Shown here: one piece after another, positions 7,663-16,091 of the stretch
Numbering within the stretch: the first letter of the stretch is position 1
Layout: every line of letters starts with the position of its first letter
Assembly (NCBI RefSeq): GCF_008329715.1
Contig: NZ_VTSR01000015.1
Span: forward strand, 1 to 64,000
Source: Gimesia chilikensis
GTDB lineage: Bacteria > Planctomycetota > Planctomycetia > Planctomycetales > Planctomycetaceae
Direction: 5' to 3'
Length of the DNA stretch: 64,000 nucleotides
Position numbers and translations under genes: made by a program
The notes under the pieces: model-generated
What the model saw: the letters and a program-made list of their open reading frames with translations, nothing else
Databases searched by the model: none
What the model was told of the DNA's origin: nothing

Positions 7663-8475
7663 TCAGTGCGTAAGAATTACGGTTCGCGCATCGACGTTAA
7701 GTACCTGGGTTCCGTTTTCATATTCGATTAACGGTTGATCCCAGTGGGCATGCCCGCGGACGACCAGGGGATTGCGACGCGTACTCAGCAGGTCTCGCAC
7801 GCGGGCTGATCCCTGCTGCCGGGCATTCAGGCCGCGGGGGCCGTCGTGCAGCAGCAGGATGTCGATCCGTTCTTCCAGCAGCAGTTCCAGGGCAAACAGG
7901 TAATCTTCTTCACTGCGTCGCTGATGGCGTTCCGGATTGCCGATGATCCCGCCGATTCCTCCGATGCGGAGTCCATCGAGTTCAACGAAATCACCATCCA
8001 GGTAATGCAGATGTGCGGGAAAGCGGGGTTGGGCTTTACTGTTTTCGCCATAGGTGTCATGGTTGCCGGCCACTCCTGCCACCCAGGCAAATTCATCGCC
8101 AAAGGCCCGCCAGACGGCGCTCACATCGCCGGTGCCGCCCCGTTTGTCGAGCGCGGGGACGGTATAGAAGTCCCCCGCCAGCCAGACCGCGACACGGGAA
8201 GGATCGTGAATTCCGACCTCAGGCAGGACTTCCTGAACCAGGCGCAGGGGGAGTGCTTCTCCCAGCAGACGCGGCGGACCGCCGGGCGATTCCTGAAATC
8301 GCTCGCGGCCCTGCAGATCGGCGGTGACAACGACAGCATCCAATCCCACAGGCAGCGCATCAACCCGCGCATGATGAATCGGCAGACGTTCTTCATAGAA
8401 GCCGCTCCGGCGGCTACCTGCGTTGAGATACTTAATTTCTTTGAGATGTGTTGCGGAAAAATCTATAATTTTCAT
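7663..8475 (-). CDS. Calcineurin-like metallophosphoesterase
   Basis: A 270-residue protein taken from the ATG at 8475; a GTG six codons earlier is possible. Metal-binding motifs of the metallophosphoesterase fold appear in order: WLAGDFY (GD box) near residue 100, VAGNHDTYG (GNHD box) near residue 140, ILLLHDGPRG near residue 210 and VVRGHAHWDQ (GHxH box) near residue 240. The first canonical DxH box is less clear; DLQGRERF near residue 50 may replace it. The substrate cannot be read; the family includes nucleotide, phosphodiester and protein phosphatases. It is transcribed divergently from 8559-10031. Confidence 0.8.
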   Translation of the reverse strand: MKIIDFSATHLKEIKYLNAGSRRSGFYEERLPIHHARVDALPVGLDAVVVTADLQGRERFQESPGGPPRLLGEALPLRLVQEVLPEVGIHDPSRVAVWLAGDFYTVPALDKRGGTGDVSAVWRAFGDEFAWVAGVAGNHDTYGENSKAQPRFPAHLHYLDGDFVELDGLRIGGIGGIIGNPERHQRRSEEDYLFALELLLEERIDILLLHDGPRGLNARQQGSARVRDLLSTRRNPLVVRGHAHWDQPLIEYENGTQVLNVDARTVILTH

Positions 8476-8558
8476 ATCGAGCAGACAAATCACAGTCGGT
8501 TCAGGTTCGGTGGATCATTAATCCCCATCCCTGCTTCCTTTGAGACATCAATCATAGC

Positions 8559-10031
8559 ATGCAATACGCACCGGAAATTATTCAACGACTCCAGGCAGCT
8601 TCTGAGGTTGACGAACCGCTGGACGATTTCATCAAAGAGTGGATCGACCGGCCCTGGCCGCTCACTCCCTGGGCCAGTTGGACGCTGTTCTCACTAATCC
8701 GTCACCGTCCGCGACAGGAGTTCGTTTCACAGATCGTGCAGCACAACCTGGGTATCGACCAGCTGGATCTGGCCAAACGAGGCTATGGTGCCCACCCGGA
8801 GGGCATAAATAGTGGACCTGTGCCCGACTTGCCCGACTGGGAATATAACCTGCACGGTCGCGGTTGTTATATCGTGCATCAGGAAACGAGAATCGATATT
8901 GATGTCGACTTTTACGACGAAACCGCCGACTGGTATGATCTGTTTTTCTATCAATGGTACTTGAAATCATTGCGGCAGCCCGAACTCTGGGAAGCACGCG
9001 TCATCGAACTACATCCCTCCTTTGAAACGGTGCAGTATGCGTTTGACGAACTGCTGGAACAGGGATTCCTGGAGCAGCACTCCCACTACCGTGCCTCACG
9101 GCTCTCATTTGAGACCGGGGAGATTCTCCCCCTGCTGGAAAGTCTGACAGAGAAACACGCGGAGCCAGAGACCATGCTGCGTCTGGCCGCGGTGATTGGT
9201 GACTGGCCCCTGGTAGAGCGGCTGCTGATCTCTGGAGAAATTCCACCTGCAGTGACAGCGAAAGCCCGGCAGATCACTGCCGACCGGGAACACTTTCTGG
9301 CGAATGAATTCGAGCAGAACGAAAATCAGAGCCTGGCCTTGCGGGCACTGCAGGAGAACCAGAGCCCGGACCTGGATGACTTTTTGAAACGGACTTTACA
9401 GGAAACAAACGTCCTGTCGATAGAAACCGCCCTGGAGATCATCGCCGAAACAGGGCATCCCCAGTGGCATCCCCTGGTGTTTGATCTGCTGCACAAGGTC
9501 GACACAGCGACGGAACCCAGCCAGCCTGGCTACTGGATTCAGGCGCTGGAGTTCCTGCTACGTCGAAACTACCGCTGTGAGGACATCGTAGACCAACTGC
9601 AGTTTGCAACGACTGACTCTGATCAGGCAGCAATTCTGGCACTCGAATTTCACCCACGCTATGCACTCGATCTCTTTCGCAAAGCCCTGCGTTCCCCGAC
9701 ACCTCATACACGAACAGTTGCTGCCGCGATACTGGCGTTGATTGACCAGTCCTGGTGCCAGCGCGAACTACTCCGGATTCTAAACGAGTCCACCGATCAG
9801 GGAGCGACCGTAGCCTCTCGCGCCGCGCTGTCAGTGATCGGACATCGCCCGTCGAAAACAGAAGTCGACAACTGGGAACGTGAGCATCCGTTACAACTCG
9901 AAAGTGAAGAATACATCACGATCCCAGAATCCAACCTGCTCGATACACCGATGTTCCTTAAATTCGAAATGGATCAATGGCGTGACCGCGTGCTGCCGCT
10001 GCGTGACATCATCCCTCCCGGTGCGGAATAG
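8559..10031 (+). CDS. HEAT-like repeat hypothetical protein with DUF6896-like N-terminal part
   Basis: A 490-residue soluble protein. Residues about 60-140 form an aromatic, acidic domain (GYGAHPEGINSG, LHGRGCYIVHQETRIDID, ETADWYDLFFYQWYL) that looks like the domain catalogued as DUF6896; this match is from memory and uncertain. The remainder is built of helical pairs (SLTEKHAEPETMLRLAAVI, HTRTVAAAILALIDQS) with the rhythm of HEAT repeats, a protein-binding scaffold. No enzymatic motif seen. No operon partner; the small lipoprotein gene follows 79 bases downstream. Confidence 0.6.
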   Translation: MQYAPEIIQRLQAASEVDEPLDDFIKEWIDRPWPLTPWASWTLFSLIRHRPRQEFVSQIVQHNLGIDQLDLAKRGYGAHPEGINSGPVPDLPDWEYNLHGRGCYIVHQETRIDIDVDFYDETADWYDLFFYQWYLKSLRQPELWEARVIELHPSFETVQYAFDELLEQGFLEQHSHYRASRLSFETGEILPLLESLTEKHAEPETMLRLAAVIGDWPLVERLLISGEIPPAVTAKARQITADREHFLANEFEQNENQSLALRALQENQSPDLDDFLKRTLQETNVLSIETALEIIAETGHPQWHPLVFDLLHKVDTATEPSQPGYWIQALEFLLRRNYRCEDIVDQLQFATTDSDQAAILALEFHPRYALDLFRKALRSPTPHTRTVAAAILALIDQSWCQRELLRILNESTDQGATVASRAALSVIGHRPSKTEVDNWEREHPLQLESEEYITIPESNLLDTPMFLKFEMDQWRDRVLPLRDIIPPGAE

Positions 10032-10110
10032 AATCGTTTTGCTTCGCTGGCGCCATTCTGCTAATCTGAATGAGACTTTAACCTCCCCCTGAAACATCGC
10101 GGACCCGCCC

Positions 10111-10482
10111 ATGAAGCTTCACCGTCATTTATTAATTGTCTGTCTGTGCCTGCTGGTTTCCGGCGCTGCTTGTACCGTGAACTTCAGCGTTAACGCGGAA
10201 CGGGAGGAAGACCTGGGCTCGCATCATGTCATCATTCGGCCGGGAGATACGATGACCACCACGACGGAGGCCACGTTCGGCGATGAAGCGACATACGAAT
10301 TTACGTGCGGCGACGTGAAGGTCCGCATCGAAAACGAAGCGCTTTCGGTGAACGGCAAATCGTATGGGATGCTGGAACCCGGACAGGAAGTGATCGTCGA
10401 TCATGGGACCGTGAGTGTGGCCGGCGAAGTGCGACAGCCTGTCGCACCCCAGGCAGAACCGGCCGAGTCGCAGGCAGACTGA
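10111..10482 (+). CDS. Small exported protein, probable lipoprotein
   Basis: A 123-residue protein with an N-terminal signal (residues 1-21). The cysteine in VSGAAC could be a lipidation site, but the residue three before it is Gly rather than Leu, so a standard Sec cleavage is also possible. The mature part is beta-rich (TTTTEATFGDEATYEFTCG, then VRIENEALSVNGKSYG) and ends in a Pro/Gln/Ala-rich tail. No family recognised. Bases 10483-10745 hold no gene. Confidence 0.6.
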   Translation: MKLHRHLLIVCLCLLVSGAACTVNFSVNAEREEDLGSHHVIIRPGDTMTTTTEATFGDEATYEFTCGDVKVRIENEALSVNGKSYGMLEPGQEVIVDHGTVSVAGEVRQPVAPQAEPAESQAD

Positions 10483-10745
10483 TGTTGCGGCTGTATATTG
10501 AATTATAATCTGAAGTTCCGAAACCGGCTAAGCAGGTCCGCTTCCCCACCCTCTCCCCGGCACGACCGTTCCAATGGGAATCGGGGGCTCCTTTCTCTCC
10601 CGTCCCGACTCGAATTCCAGAATTTTGTTGATCACACAGGCAAAATCAGTAAGATATATAATATAGAGGATATTTGCCGCCCAGGCAGGAGGTAAGCGAT
10701 TCGGCGGATTGACGGAGCATTTTCCTTAATCCAGGAGCGAATCTC

Positions 10746-12005
10746 ATGTTGGAACTGGCGACAATCAGTGTTTTCTGTCTGCTCTGCTTTGCCCTGCTCA
10801 ATCTTTACTGGGGCCAGCGGGTCGCCCGCCTGTACCAGGCGCACCTCGCTCAGAAATCCCACTCCAGTTACACACCGTCTGCTGCGGTCGTCTTGTCTCT
10901 GCGGGGCAATGATCCGTTTCTGGCCGACTGCCTGCAGGGTTTGCTGAACCAGGATTACCCTGCGTACCAGGTGAAAATTGTCGTGGATCACATTGATGAT
11001 CCCGCTTTCGCTTTTGTGACCCAATACCTGGCAGAACACGAGCACCCCCATTGCGAAGTCAGCATCCGCGAAGTTTCCAATGGGGTCTGCGGCTTGAAGA
11101 ACGCTTCACTGGTGCAGGCCATCCGGGAAGTGGATAACGACGTCGAAGTCCTTGCCTGGCTCGATGCGGATGTCATTCCCCATCGCAGCTGGCTCCGCGA
11201 ACTGGTCTCTCCTCTGCAGGATCCCGAGGTCGGGGTCGCTTCGGGCATCCGCTGGTATGCGCCGCGGCATGCCAACCCGGGAACCATGGTCCGCCATGCC
11301 TGGAACACCGCAGCCATGATGCAGATGGTGGCCCTGGAAATTCCCTGGGGAGGTTCAATCGCGCTCAGCCGGGATATCTTCACCCATCCGCAACTGACCA
11401 ATTCGTTCTCCCGTATGCTCTGGGATGACACGGGACTGAAAGTCATCGCAGATCAGCTGGGCCGCAGAGTGGCTTTCGTGCCTGCCACGACGATGGTCAA
11501 CCGGGAATCGATCTCCTTTGACTCCTGTTTCCGCTACATGACCCGCCAGCTGGTGAATGCGCGCTATTATCATCCGCACTGGTGGCTCGTTGCCGGCCTG
11601 GGATTGATGACGGCTGTCGCGCAGACCGCGTTGCTGGTTCTCAGTGTGCTGTTCATGCTGCAGGGTGATCTGACGGCAGCAGCGAGTTCCGCGGGAGTAT
11701 TGCTCTTCGCGAATGGCTGTGTCGCAGTGGCGATCTTCCGCATCAGTCTGCTGGTACACAAGACGGTCACAGCCCGCGGCGAACATTTTCAGCGTCAACC
11801 GCTGCGCACGCTGGGTTACCTGGGAATCACGGTCTACATCTTCGCGGCTGCGTTACTGGCAGCGATGCGGACCCGCACCATCGACTGGCGCGGCGTGCTG
11901 TATCATGTGCCCGATCCGTTTAATGTGCAGATCATGCATTATGAACCGTACCGGCATCCCGAAGCGAATGCCTCACTGCACGAGCTGGAACACGTTTCGA
12001 TTTAA
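10746..12005 (+). CDS. Membrane glycosyltransferase family 2 (ceramide glucosyltransferase/HpnI-like)
   Basis: A 419-residue protein with an N-terminal membrane segment (LATISVFCLLCFALLNLYWG), a cytosolic GT-A domain and about three C-terminal membrane helices (from WWLVAGLGLMTAVAQTALLV on). GT2 motifs are visible: VVDHIDDP (first Asp), the DXD-like LAWLDADVIPH near residue 140, WGGSIALSR, the acid pair MLWDDTGL and the acceptor-side FRYMTRQLVNARYY that stands for the (Q/R)XXRW box. The order fits GT21-like enzymes that add sugar to a lipid. The start has AGGAG seven to eight bases upstream. The acceptor could be a hopanoid or sphingoid lipid; not provable here. Confidence 0.85.
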   Translation: MLELATISVFCLLCFALLNLYWGQRVARLYQAHLAQKSHSSYTPSAAVVLSLRGNDPFLADCLQGLLNQDYPAYQVKIVVDHIDDPAFAFVTQYLAEHEHPHCEVSIREVSNGVCGLKNASLVQAIREVDNDVEVLAWLDADVIPHRSWLRELVSPLQDPEVGVASGIRWYAPRHANPGTMVRHAWNTAAMMQMVALEIPWGGSIALSRDIFTHPQLTNSFSRMLWDDTGLKVIADQLGRRVAFVPATTMVNRESISFDSCFRYMTRQLVNARYYHPHWWLVAGLGLMTAVAQTALLVLSVLFMLQGDLTAAASSAGVLLFANGCVAVAIFRISLLVHKTVTARGEHFQRQPLRTLGYLGITVYIFAAALLAAMRTRTIDWRGVLYHVPDPFNVQIMHYEPYRHPEANASLHELEHVSI

Positions 12006-12161
12006 AACAGATGTTCCGTTTTCCAGTGCGGTGAACCAGGTCTCAATCAGGAACAGCTGCTTGATCCTGCGCGTCGACAGCGAGTAAGATAGAGCGGACT
12101 GAATGATCTAATCCCATCTCTGGCTGCCTTGCGCGCCCGTCTCCCGATGTAAAGACCTGCT

Positions 12162-13787
12162 ATGTTTTCCGAATCCGCCTGGAGCCGCAAAAGTATCGGC
12201 GACGTCGATGTCGTCTACCATGAAGGCCTCTATCATCTGTTTCACCTGGTACTGCCCAATCACGACTTCATCGCGCATGCGATCAGCGATAACGGACTCA
12301 ACTGGCGGCGCGTCGACAACGCACTGTTCATCGGCGATCCCGGAGGCTGGGACGACCTGATGCTCTGGACAATGCACGTCACCCCCGATCCGCATCAGCC
12401 AGGGCACTGGCGGATGTTTTATACCGGCGTCTCCCGCCGCGACCAGGGAAAAAAACAACGCATCGGACTCGCACACAGCGAAGACCTGTTCCACTGGCGA
12501 AAGGCGGACGTGCACTGGGAAGATCAGCGCGGCCACGACGATCCGGAGATCGTCAAGCAGACGCGAGCGAAGCTGGTTCGTTCGGTATCCAACAGCATCA
12601 AGGCCAAGCAGGATCTGGAAAGCAGCTTTCCCCTCGAACCGGATGCCGAATACTACGAAGCCTCGGTAGACGAAGAACGCAACTGGGTCAGCTTCCGCGA
12701 TCCCTTCTATTTTCACGAGGAAGACCGCGGCTGGCTGATGATGGCGGCACGCACCAACGAAGGCCCGCTGGTTCGCAGGGGCTGTGTCGGTCTGATGGAA
12801 GAATATAAACCCAACCATTTCCGCGCACTGCCGCCGCTGCACGCACCGATGATGTATGACGACATCGAAGTTCCCAACCTGTTCCGTATCGACGGCGACT
12901 ACTACCTCGTCGGCAGTCTACGGGAAGACGCCAAGATACGCTACTGGCACACCACAGATCCGGAGCAGCCCTGGCGCAACTATTACGACAACGTGCTGCT
13001 CGCCAAGGGGAACTACGCCGGTCGCATCTGTCGGGATGACAAGGGGCTCCTGCTCTGGAACTTTTATGTCCGCGACCCTCACGACCGGATGACGAACAAC
13101 ATCCTGCCTCCGCCCAAGCGACTCACACGCCGGAGCAACGGACAATTAAAGGTTCAGACTTACGAAGGCATCATCGAACGCATTGTCGATACTCTCGATT
13201 CCCGCTGCCTGCACACTTTGAAAGGGGCCCGGGATGAATCCTACTTCTGCATGATCGACGATTCCCTCGAGCTGATCAGCCAGGCCGGCTTCCAGGGGTT
13301 TGTGTTCGACGAGGAAGTCAACTGCTTTCGCATGCGTTGTCGTTTGACGATGAAGGGGGCCGGCAAATGCGGACTGCTCTGCCGGATCGATCCCGAAACG
13401 CACGACGGTTATTACCTTTCACTGGACCTGATGAAAGGGATCGGCCAGTTCCGCGCCTGGAAAACGGGGCCGCTCAGATCGGGCGAGCATATGATGCAGT
13501 TCGAATCGCTGCAGGACGGTTTCTGGCGGGCCAGTGAACCGCAGGATGTCGAAGTGCAGATGATCTCCTTCGGCAGTTACCACGAACTCAGTATCAACGA
13601 CCACGTGGTTCTCTCCCTGGCCGATGCGAACTTCAGTAGTGGCATGCTGGGCTTCTACGTGGAAACAGCCTCGTTGCACGTCTCCGATCTCGAAGTGCAC
13701 CATATCAAGTCACCTACCCAGACCGACGATCACCTGACCACCGGCTGGAGAACCAACGGCGAAGAACCGGGAACACTTTTGCAATAA
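12162..13787 (+). CDS. GH32-like five-bladed propeller glycosidase with C-terminal beta-sandwich
   Basis: A 541-residue protein with no obvious signal peptide. The five-bladed propeller (residues about 10-330) carries GH-J clan features: GDVDVVYHEGLYHLFHL with an early Asp that may be the nucleophile, SFRDPFYFHE (the RDP motif) and DDIEVPNLFRIDG carrying the putative acid/base Glu. The C-terminal 150 residues (MRCRLTMKGAGKCGLLCRID, HDGYYLSLD) look like a LamG/DUF1080-type beta-sandwich used for sugar binding. Members of the clan hydrolyse beta-fructosides and related sugars; the exact substrate is unclear. Convergent with the transporter gene at 13814 (26 bp apart). Confidence 0.75.
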   Translation: MFSESAWSRKSIGDVDVVYHEGLYHLFHLVLPNHDFIAHAISDNGLNWRRVDNALFIGDPGGWDDLMLWTMHVTPDPHQPGHWRMFYTGVSRRDQGKKQRIGLAHSEDLFHWRKADVHWEDQRGHDDPEIVKQTRAKLVRSVSNSIKAKQDLESSFPLEPDAEYYEASVDEERNWVSFRDPFYFHEEDRGWLMMAARTNEGPLVRRGCVGLMEEYKPNHFRALPPLHAPMMYDDIEVPNLFRIDGDYYLVGSLREDAKIRYWHTTDPEQPWRNYYDNVLLAKGNYAGRICRDDKGLLLWNFYVRDPHDRMTNNILPPPKRLTRRSNGQLKVQTYEGIIERIVDTLDSRCLHTLKGARDESYFCMIDDSLELISQAGFQGFVFDEEVNCFRMRCRLTMKGAGKCGLLCRIDPETHDGYYLSLDLMKGIGQFRAWKTGPLRSGEHMMQFESLQDGFWRASEPQDVEVQMISFGSYHELSINDHVVLSLADANFSSGMLGFYVETASLHVSDLEVHHIKSPTQTDDHLTTGWRTNGEEPGTLLQ

Positions 13788-13813
13788 ATGCTCAGCTTTG
13801 TGCGATGCTTGCG

Positions 13814-15097
13814 TTAACCGCCGAACATTTTCTCATACAGACTGAAAGCGGTGCGTCCCGCGAGCAGGAGCGAAGTGATCAGGCCGATAAAGCCCAGGAA
13901 CTTCATCCAGAAGGGAATCGCGTTTTCGCCCGTCATATCGGAACGGGTCGCCAGCCAGAGCATGGCGATGGCCAGCATCGGAATGCCCAGCACGGTCAGC
14001 GACTGAGCGAAGATAATCAGCCCCACGGGACTCTGTCCCATCGTCTTGGTGTAGATGGCGACGACCATCCCCATCATCAACGCGCCAACGGTACACAGCT
14101 TGGGCCACTTCTCATCGATGTAGCCCCCTTTGCCCAGACCGTCCGACAGGACCGAACCGCCGATCATTGCGTTCACCAGGAAGGAACTGAAAGCACCAGC
14201 AAAAATCCCCAGCGAGAAAATGATCACGCCGAAAGTCCCGAACCCGGGTTCCAGACTCTTGGCGACATCCGCGACGGAGCCCAGCGTTTCGACATCGGGA
14301 TTCTGATACAGCACCTTGGCGGCGGTGATCAGCACCATCATCGTGATCAGCCCCAGCACACAGATCCCGACAGTCGAGTCGATCAATCCCTGTTTAAGGT
14401 TATAACGGGTCCAGCCTTTCTGTCGCACCAGGTACGACTGATAGAAGGCCCCGGCTACGGAGAAAGTCGTTGCATACAGCGCTACGACTGGCGTCATGAC
14501 TTCACTGAATTTGACTTTGCTTGTATCGAATTCGGGCAGGGAAGGAATGAACCCGGCGATCGCTGCGCCCCAGTCGGGCTTCGCCATCAGCAGGTTGATC
14601 GCGAAGGCGATGATCATAATCCCCACCAGGAGCTTCATCAGGTTTTCGATCATCGCATAGAGATGTTTAAATCCATACAGTGCCAGAATGATGAAGATAT
14701 TCATGGCGATAATGATCAGGATGTCTGCGTTGCTCGAACCCATAAAGGGTTCGACCGCAGCGAGAACTCCCAAGTTATTGCTGAACTGAAAACAGGCGGC
14801 GATCAGAAACAGGATGATCCCCGTTGCGGCTGCCACCGGGCGTCCCGCCCGCTTTGCCAGCTCATCACAGATCGTACCGTCCAGCTGAATCCCCAGTCGC
14901 GCTGAGAGCGCGGTCATCGCAATCATCATGATGACCGCAATCACCAGCACCCAGTTCATCTGATAGGCGTATGTGTGCCCGATCTTGGAAGCCGACAGAA
15001 TACTGCCCGGCCCCAGAACCACCGAGGCGGTAATAATCGCCGGGCCCAGACTGCCGAGAATGCGCTTAATCAGATTCGATGGAGGCTGTTCGCTCAT
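13814..15097 (-). CDS. Nramp-related metal transporter lacking canonical TM1/TM6 motifs
   Basis: About 427 residues with roughly eleven hydrophobic helices and an Nramp/SLC11 fold order (GPAIITASVVLGPGSIL at the start). Start at ATG 15097; a GTG three codons upstream is possible. In classical Nramp Mn/Fe transporters helix 1 carries DPGN and helix 6 carries MPH. Here helix 1 reads LGPGSI, with no Asp, and helix 6 reads TTFSVAGAFYQSYLVRQKG, with no Met-Pro-His. This points to a divergent Nramp branch with altered or lost transition-metal selectivity (see findings). Alone in its transcription direction apart from the nitroreductase 93 bp upstream. Confidence 0.75.
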   Translation of the reverse strand: MSEQPPSNLIKRILGSLGPAIITASVVLGPGSILSASKIGHTYAYQMNWVLVIAVIMMIAMTALSARLGIQLDGTICDELAKRAGRPVAAATGIILFLIAACFQFSNNLGVLAAVEPFMGSSNADILIIIAMNIFIILALYGFKHLYAMIENLMKLLVGIMIIAFAINLLMAKPDWGAAIAGFIPSLPEFDTSKVKFSEVMTPVVALYATTFSVAGAFYQSYLVRQKGWTRYNLKQGLIDSTVGICVLGLITMMVLITAAKVLYQNPDVETLGSVADVAKSLEPGFGTFGVIIFSLGIFAGAFSSFLVNAMIGGSVLSDGLGKGGYIDEKWPKLCTVGALMMGMVVAIYTKTMGQSPVGLIIFAQSLTVLGIPMLAIAMLWLATRSDMTGENAIPFWMKFLGFIGLITSLLLAGRTAFSLYEKMFGG

Positions 15098-15190
15098 GGG
15101 AGACACCGTATTTTCTAAATAACCGAAAGAAATTAATCAGGTCGTATCTTAACAAACCTGATCGGCAAGTTAAGGCCTTACCGGTTGCAA

Positions 15191-15796
15191 TTATGTAAAT
15201 CGATCGTAAATTACGACCTCATCTAATGTTAGCTGCCCAGCTCGTTCATTGGCGGGTCGCAGGGCCTTTCCCACAACCACGAACATTGAGATCAGGTGGT
15301 CCTCGGGAAGATTGATCAGTTCCGCCACTTTATCAAAGTCGAAACCGTCCATGGGACAGGTGTCGTAACCCATCTCCTTGGCGACCAGCATCATGGTCTG
15401 GGCGGCCATCCCGCAGGAGCGCATGGCTTCGTCCCGCTCGGCTTCGATGTTGTCTTTGTAATAGTTCAGAATCATCGGCACCAGTGCTTTCTGCACTGGT
15501 TCAGGGGCATTTTTCCAGTAGCGGTCCGGCTCTTTTTCCCAGGCTTTCATATCCGCACAGATCACGACCAACAGCGACGCATCAGTCACCTGCGACTGGT
15601 TCCAGGAAGCGTCCCGCAGCTTCTGTCTCAGTTCCGGGTCTTTGACTACGAGAAACCGCCAGTGCTGAATATTGAAGGCGGTCGGGGAAAGCATGGTATA
15701 GGAGAGGAGCTTTTCGATTTCCTCATCGGTCATGCGATGCTCGGGATCGTATGCTTTGACTGAACGTCTTTCTTCTATTGCCTTTAAGGTGTCCAT
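15191..15796 (-). CDS. Nitroreductase family flavoprotein
   Basis: A 201-residue FMN-binding NAD(P)H oxidoreductase of the nitroreductase superfamily. The phosphate/FMN-contact start IEERRSVKAYDPEH, the SPTAFNIQHWRFLVV region near residue 37 and the C-terminal half (AQTMMLVAKEMGYDTCPMDGFD) are typical. Length is normal. The family reduces nitroaromatics, quinones or flavins; the physiological substrate is unknown. Bases 15797-16091 upstream hold no gene, only a C/G-rich short inverted repeat near 16039-16056. Confidence 0.9.
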   Translation of the reverse strand: MDTLKAIEERRSVKAYDPEHRMTDEEIEKLLSYTMLSPTAFNIQHWRFLVVKDPELRQKLRDASWNQSQVTDASLLVVICADMKAWEKEPDRYWKNAPEPVQKALVPMILNYYKDNIEAERDEAMRSCGMAAQTMMLVAKEMGYDTCPMDGFDFDKVAELINLPEDHLISMFVVVGKALRPANERAGQLTLDEVVIYDRFT

Positions 15797-16091
15797 TATC
15801 TTTCGCTTCTCTTGACGGGTTCGGGTAATTCACAATGCGCCAGGCACTTACTATCATAGGCAGTCTCAGCGAGGATGAACACTCTCTGCCAAAATCGGAG
15901 GCAGGAAATCAGCTGTTTTTTCAGCCTTTTCAGGCGTCTCCGCCCGGATTCTTCTCTGAACAAACATTGTCGCCCGCTGAACAGACCCCTATAGTAGTTA
16001 CTAAGGGCTACCGGACTTCAGGCACGGATGAGAAGGTCAACCCCCGTCTCCGGGGGCACCTGCACAACGGAATTAATCACAGGATCGGACA

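Noticed and set aside
10483-10745. Possible small RNA or riboswitch before the GT2 gene
   Set aside because: Short G/C-rich repeats are present, but I could not find a consistent structure or a known riboswitch core.
13805-14905. Plus-strand 366-codon frame opposite the transporter gene
   Set aside because: Composition is strongly biased to His, Gln, Asp and Arg, as expected from the complement of a membrane-protein gene; no start signal.
16039-16056. CCCCCG/CGGGGG hairpin before the AsmA-like gene, as a terminator
   Set aside because: No T tract follows and it lies in the leader of a plus-strand gene, so it is not supported as a terminator.
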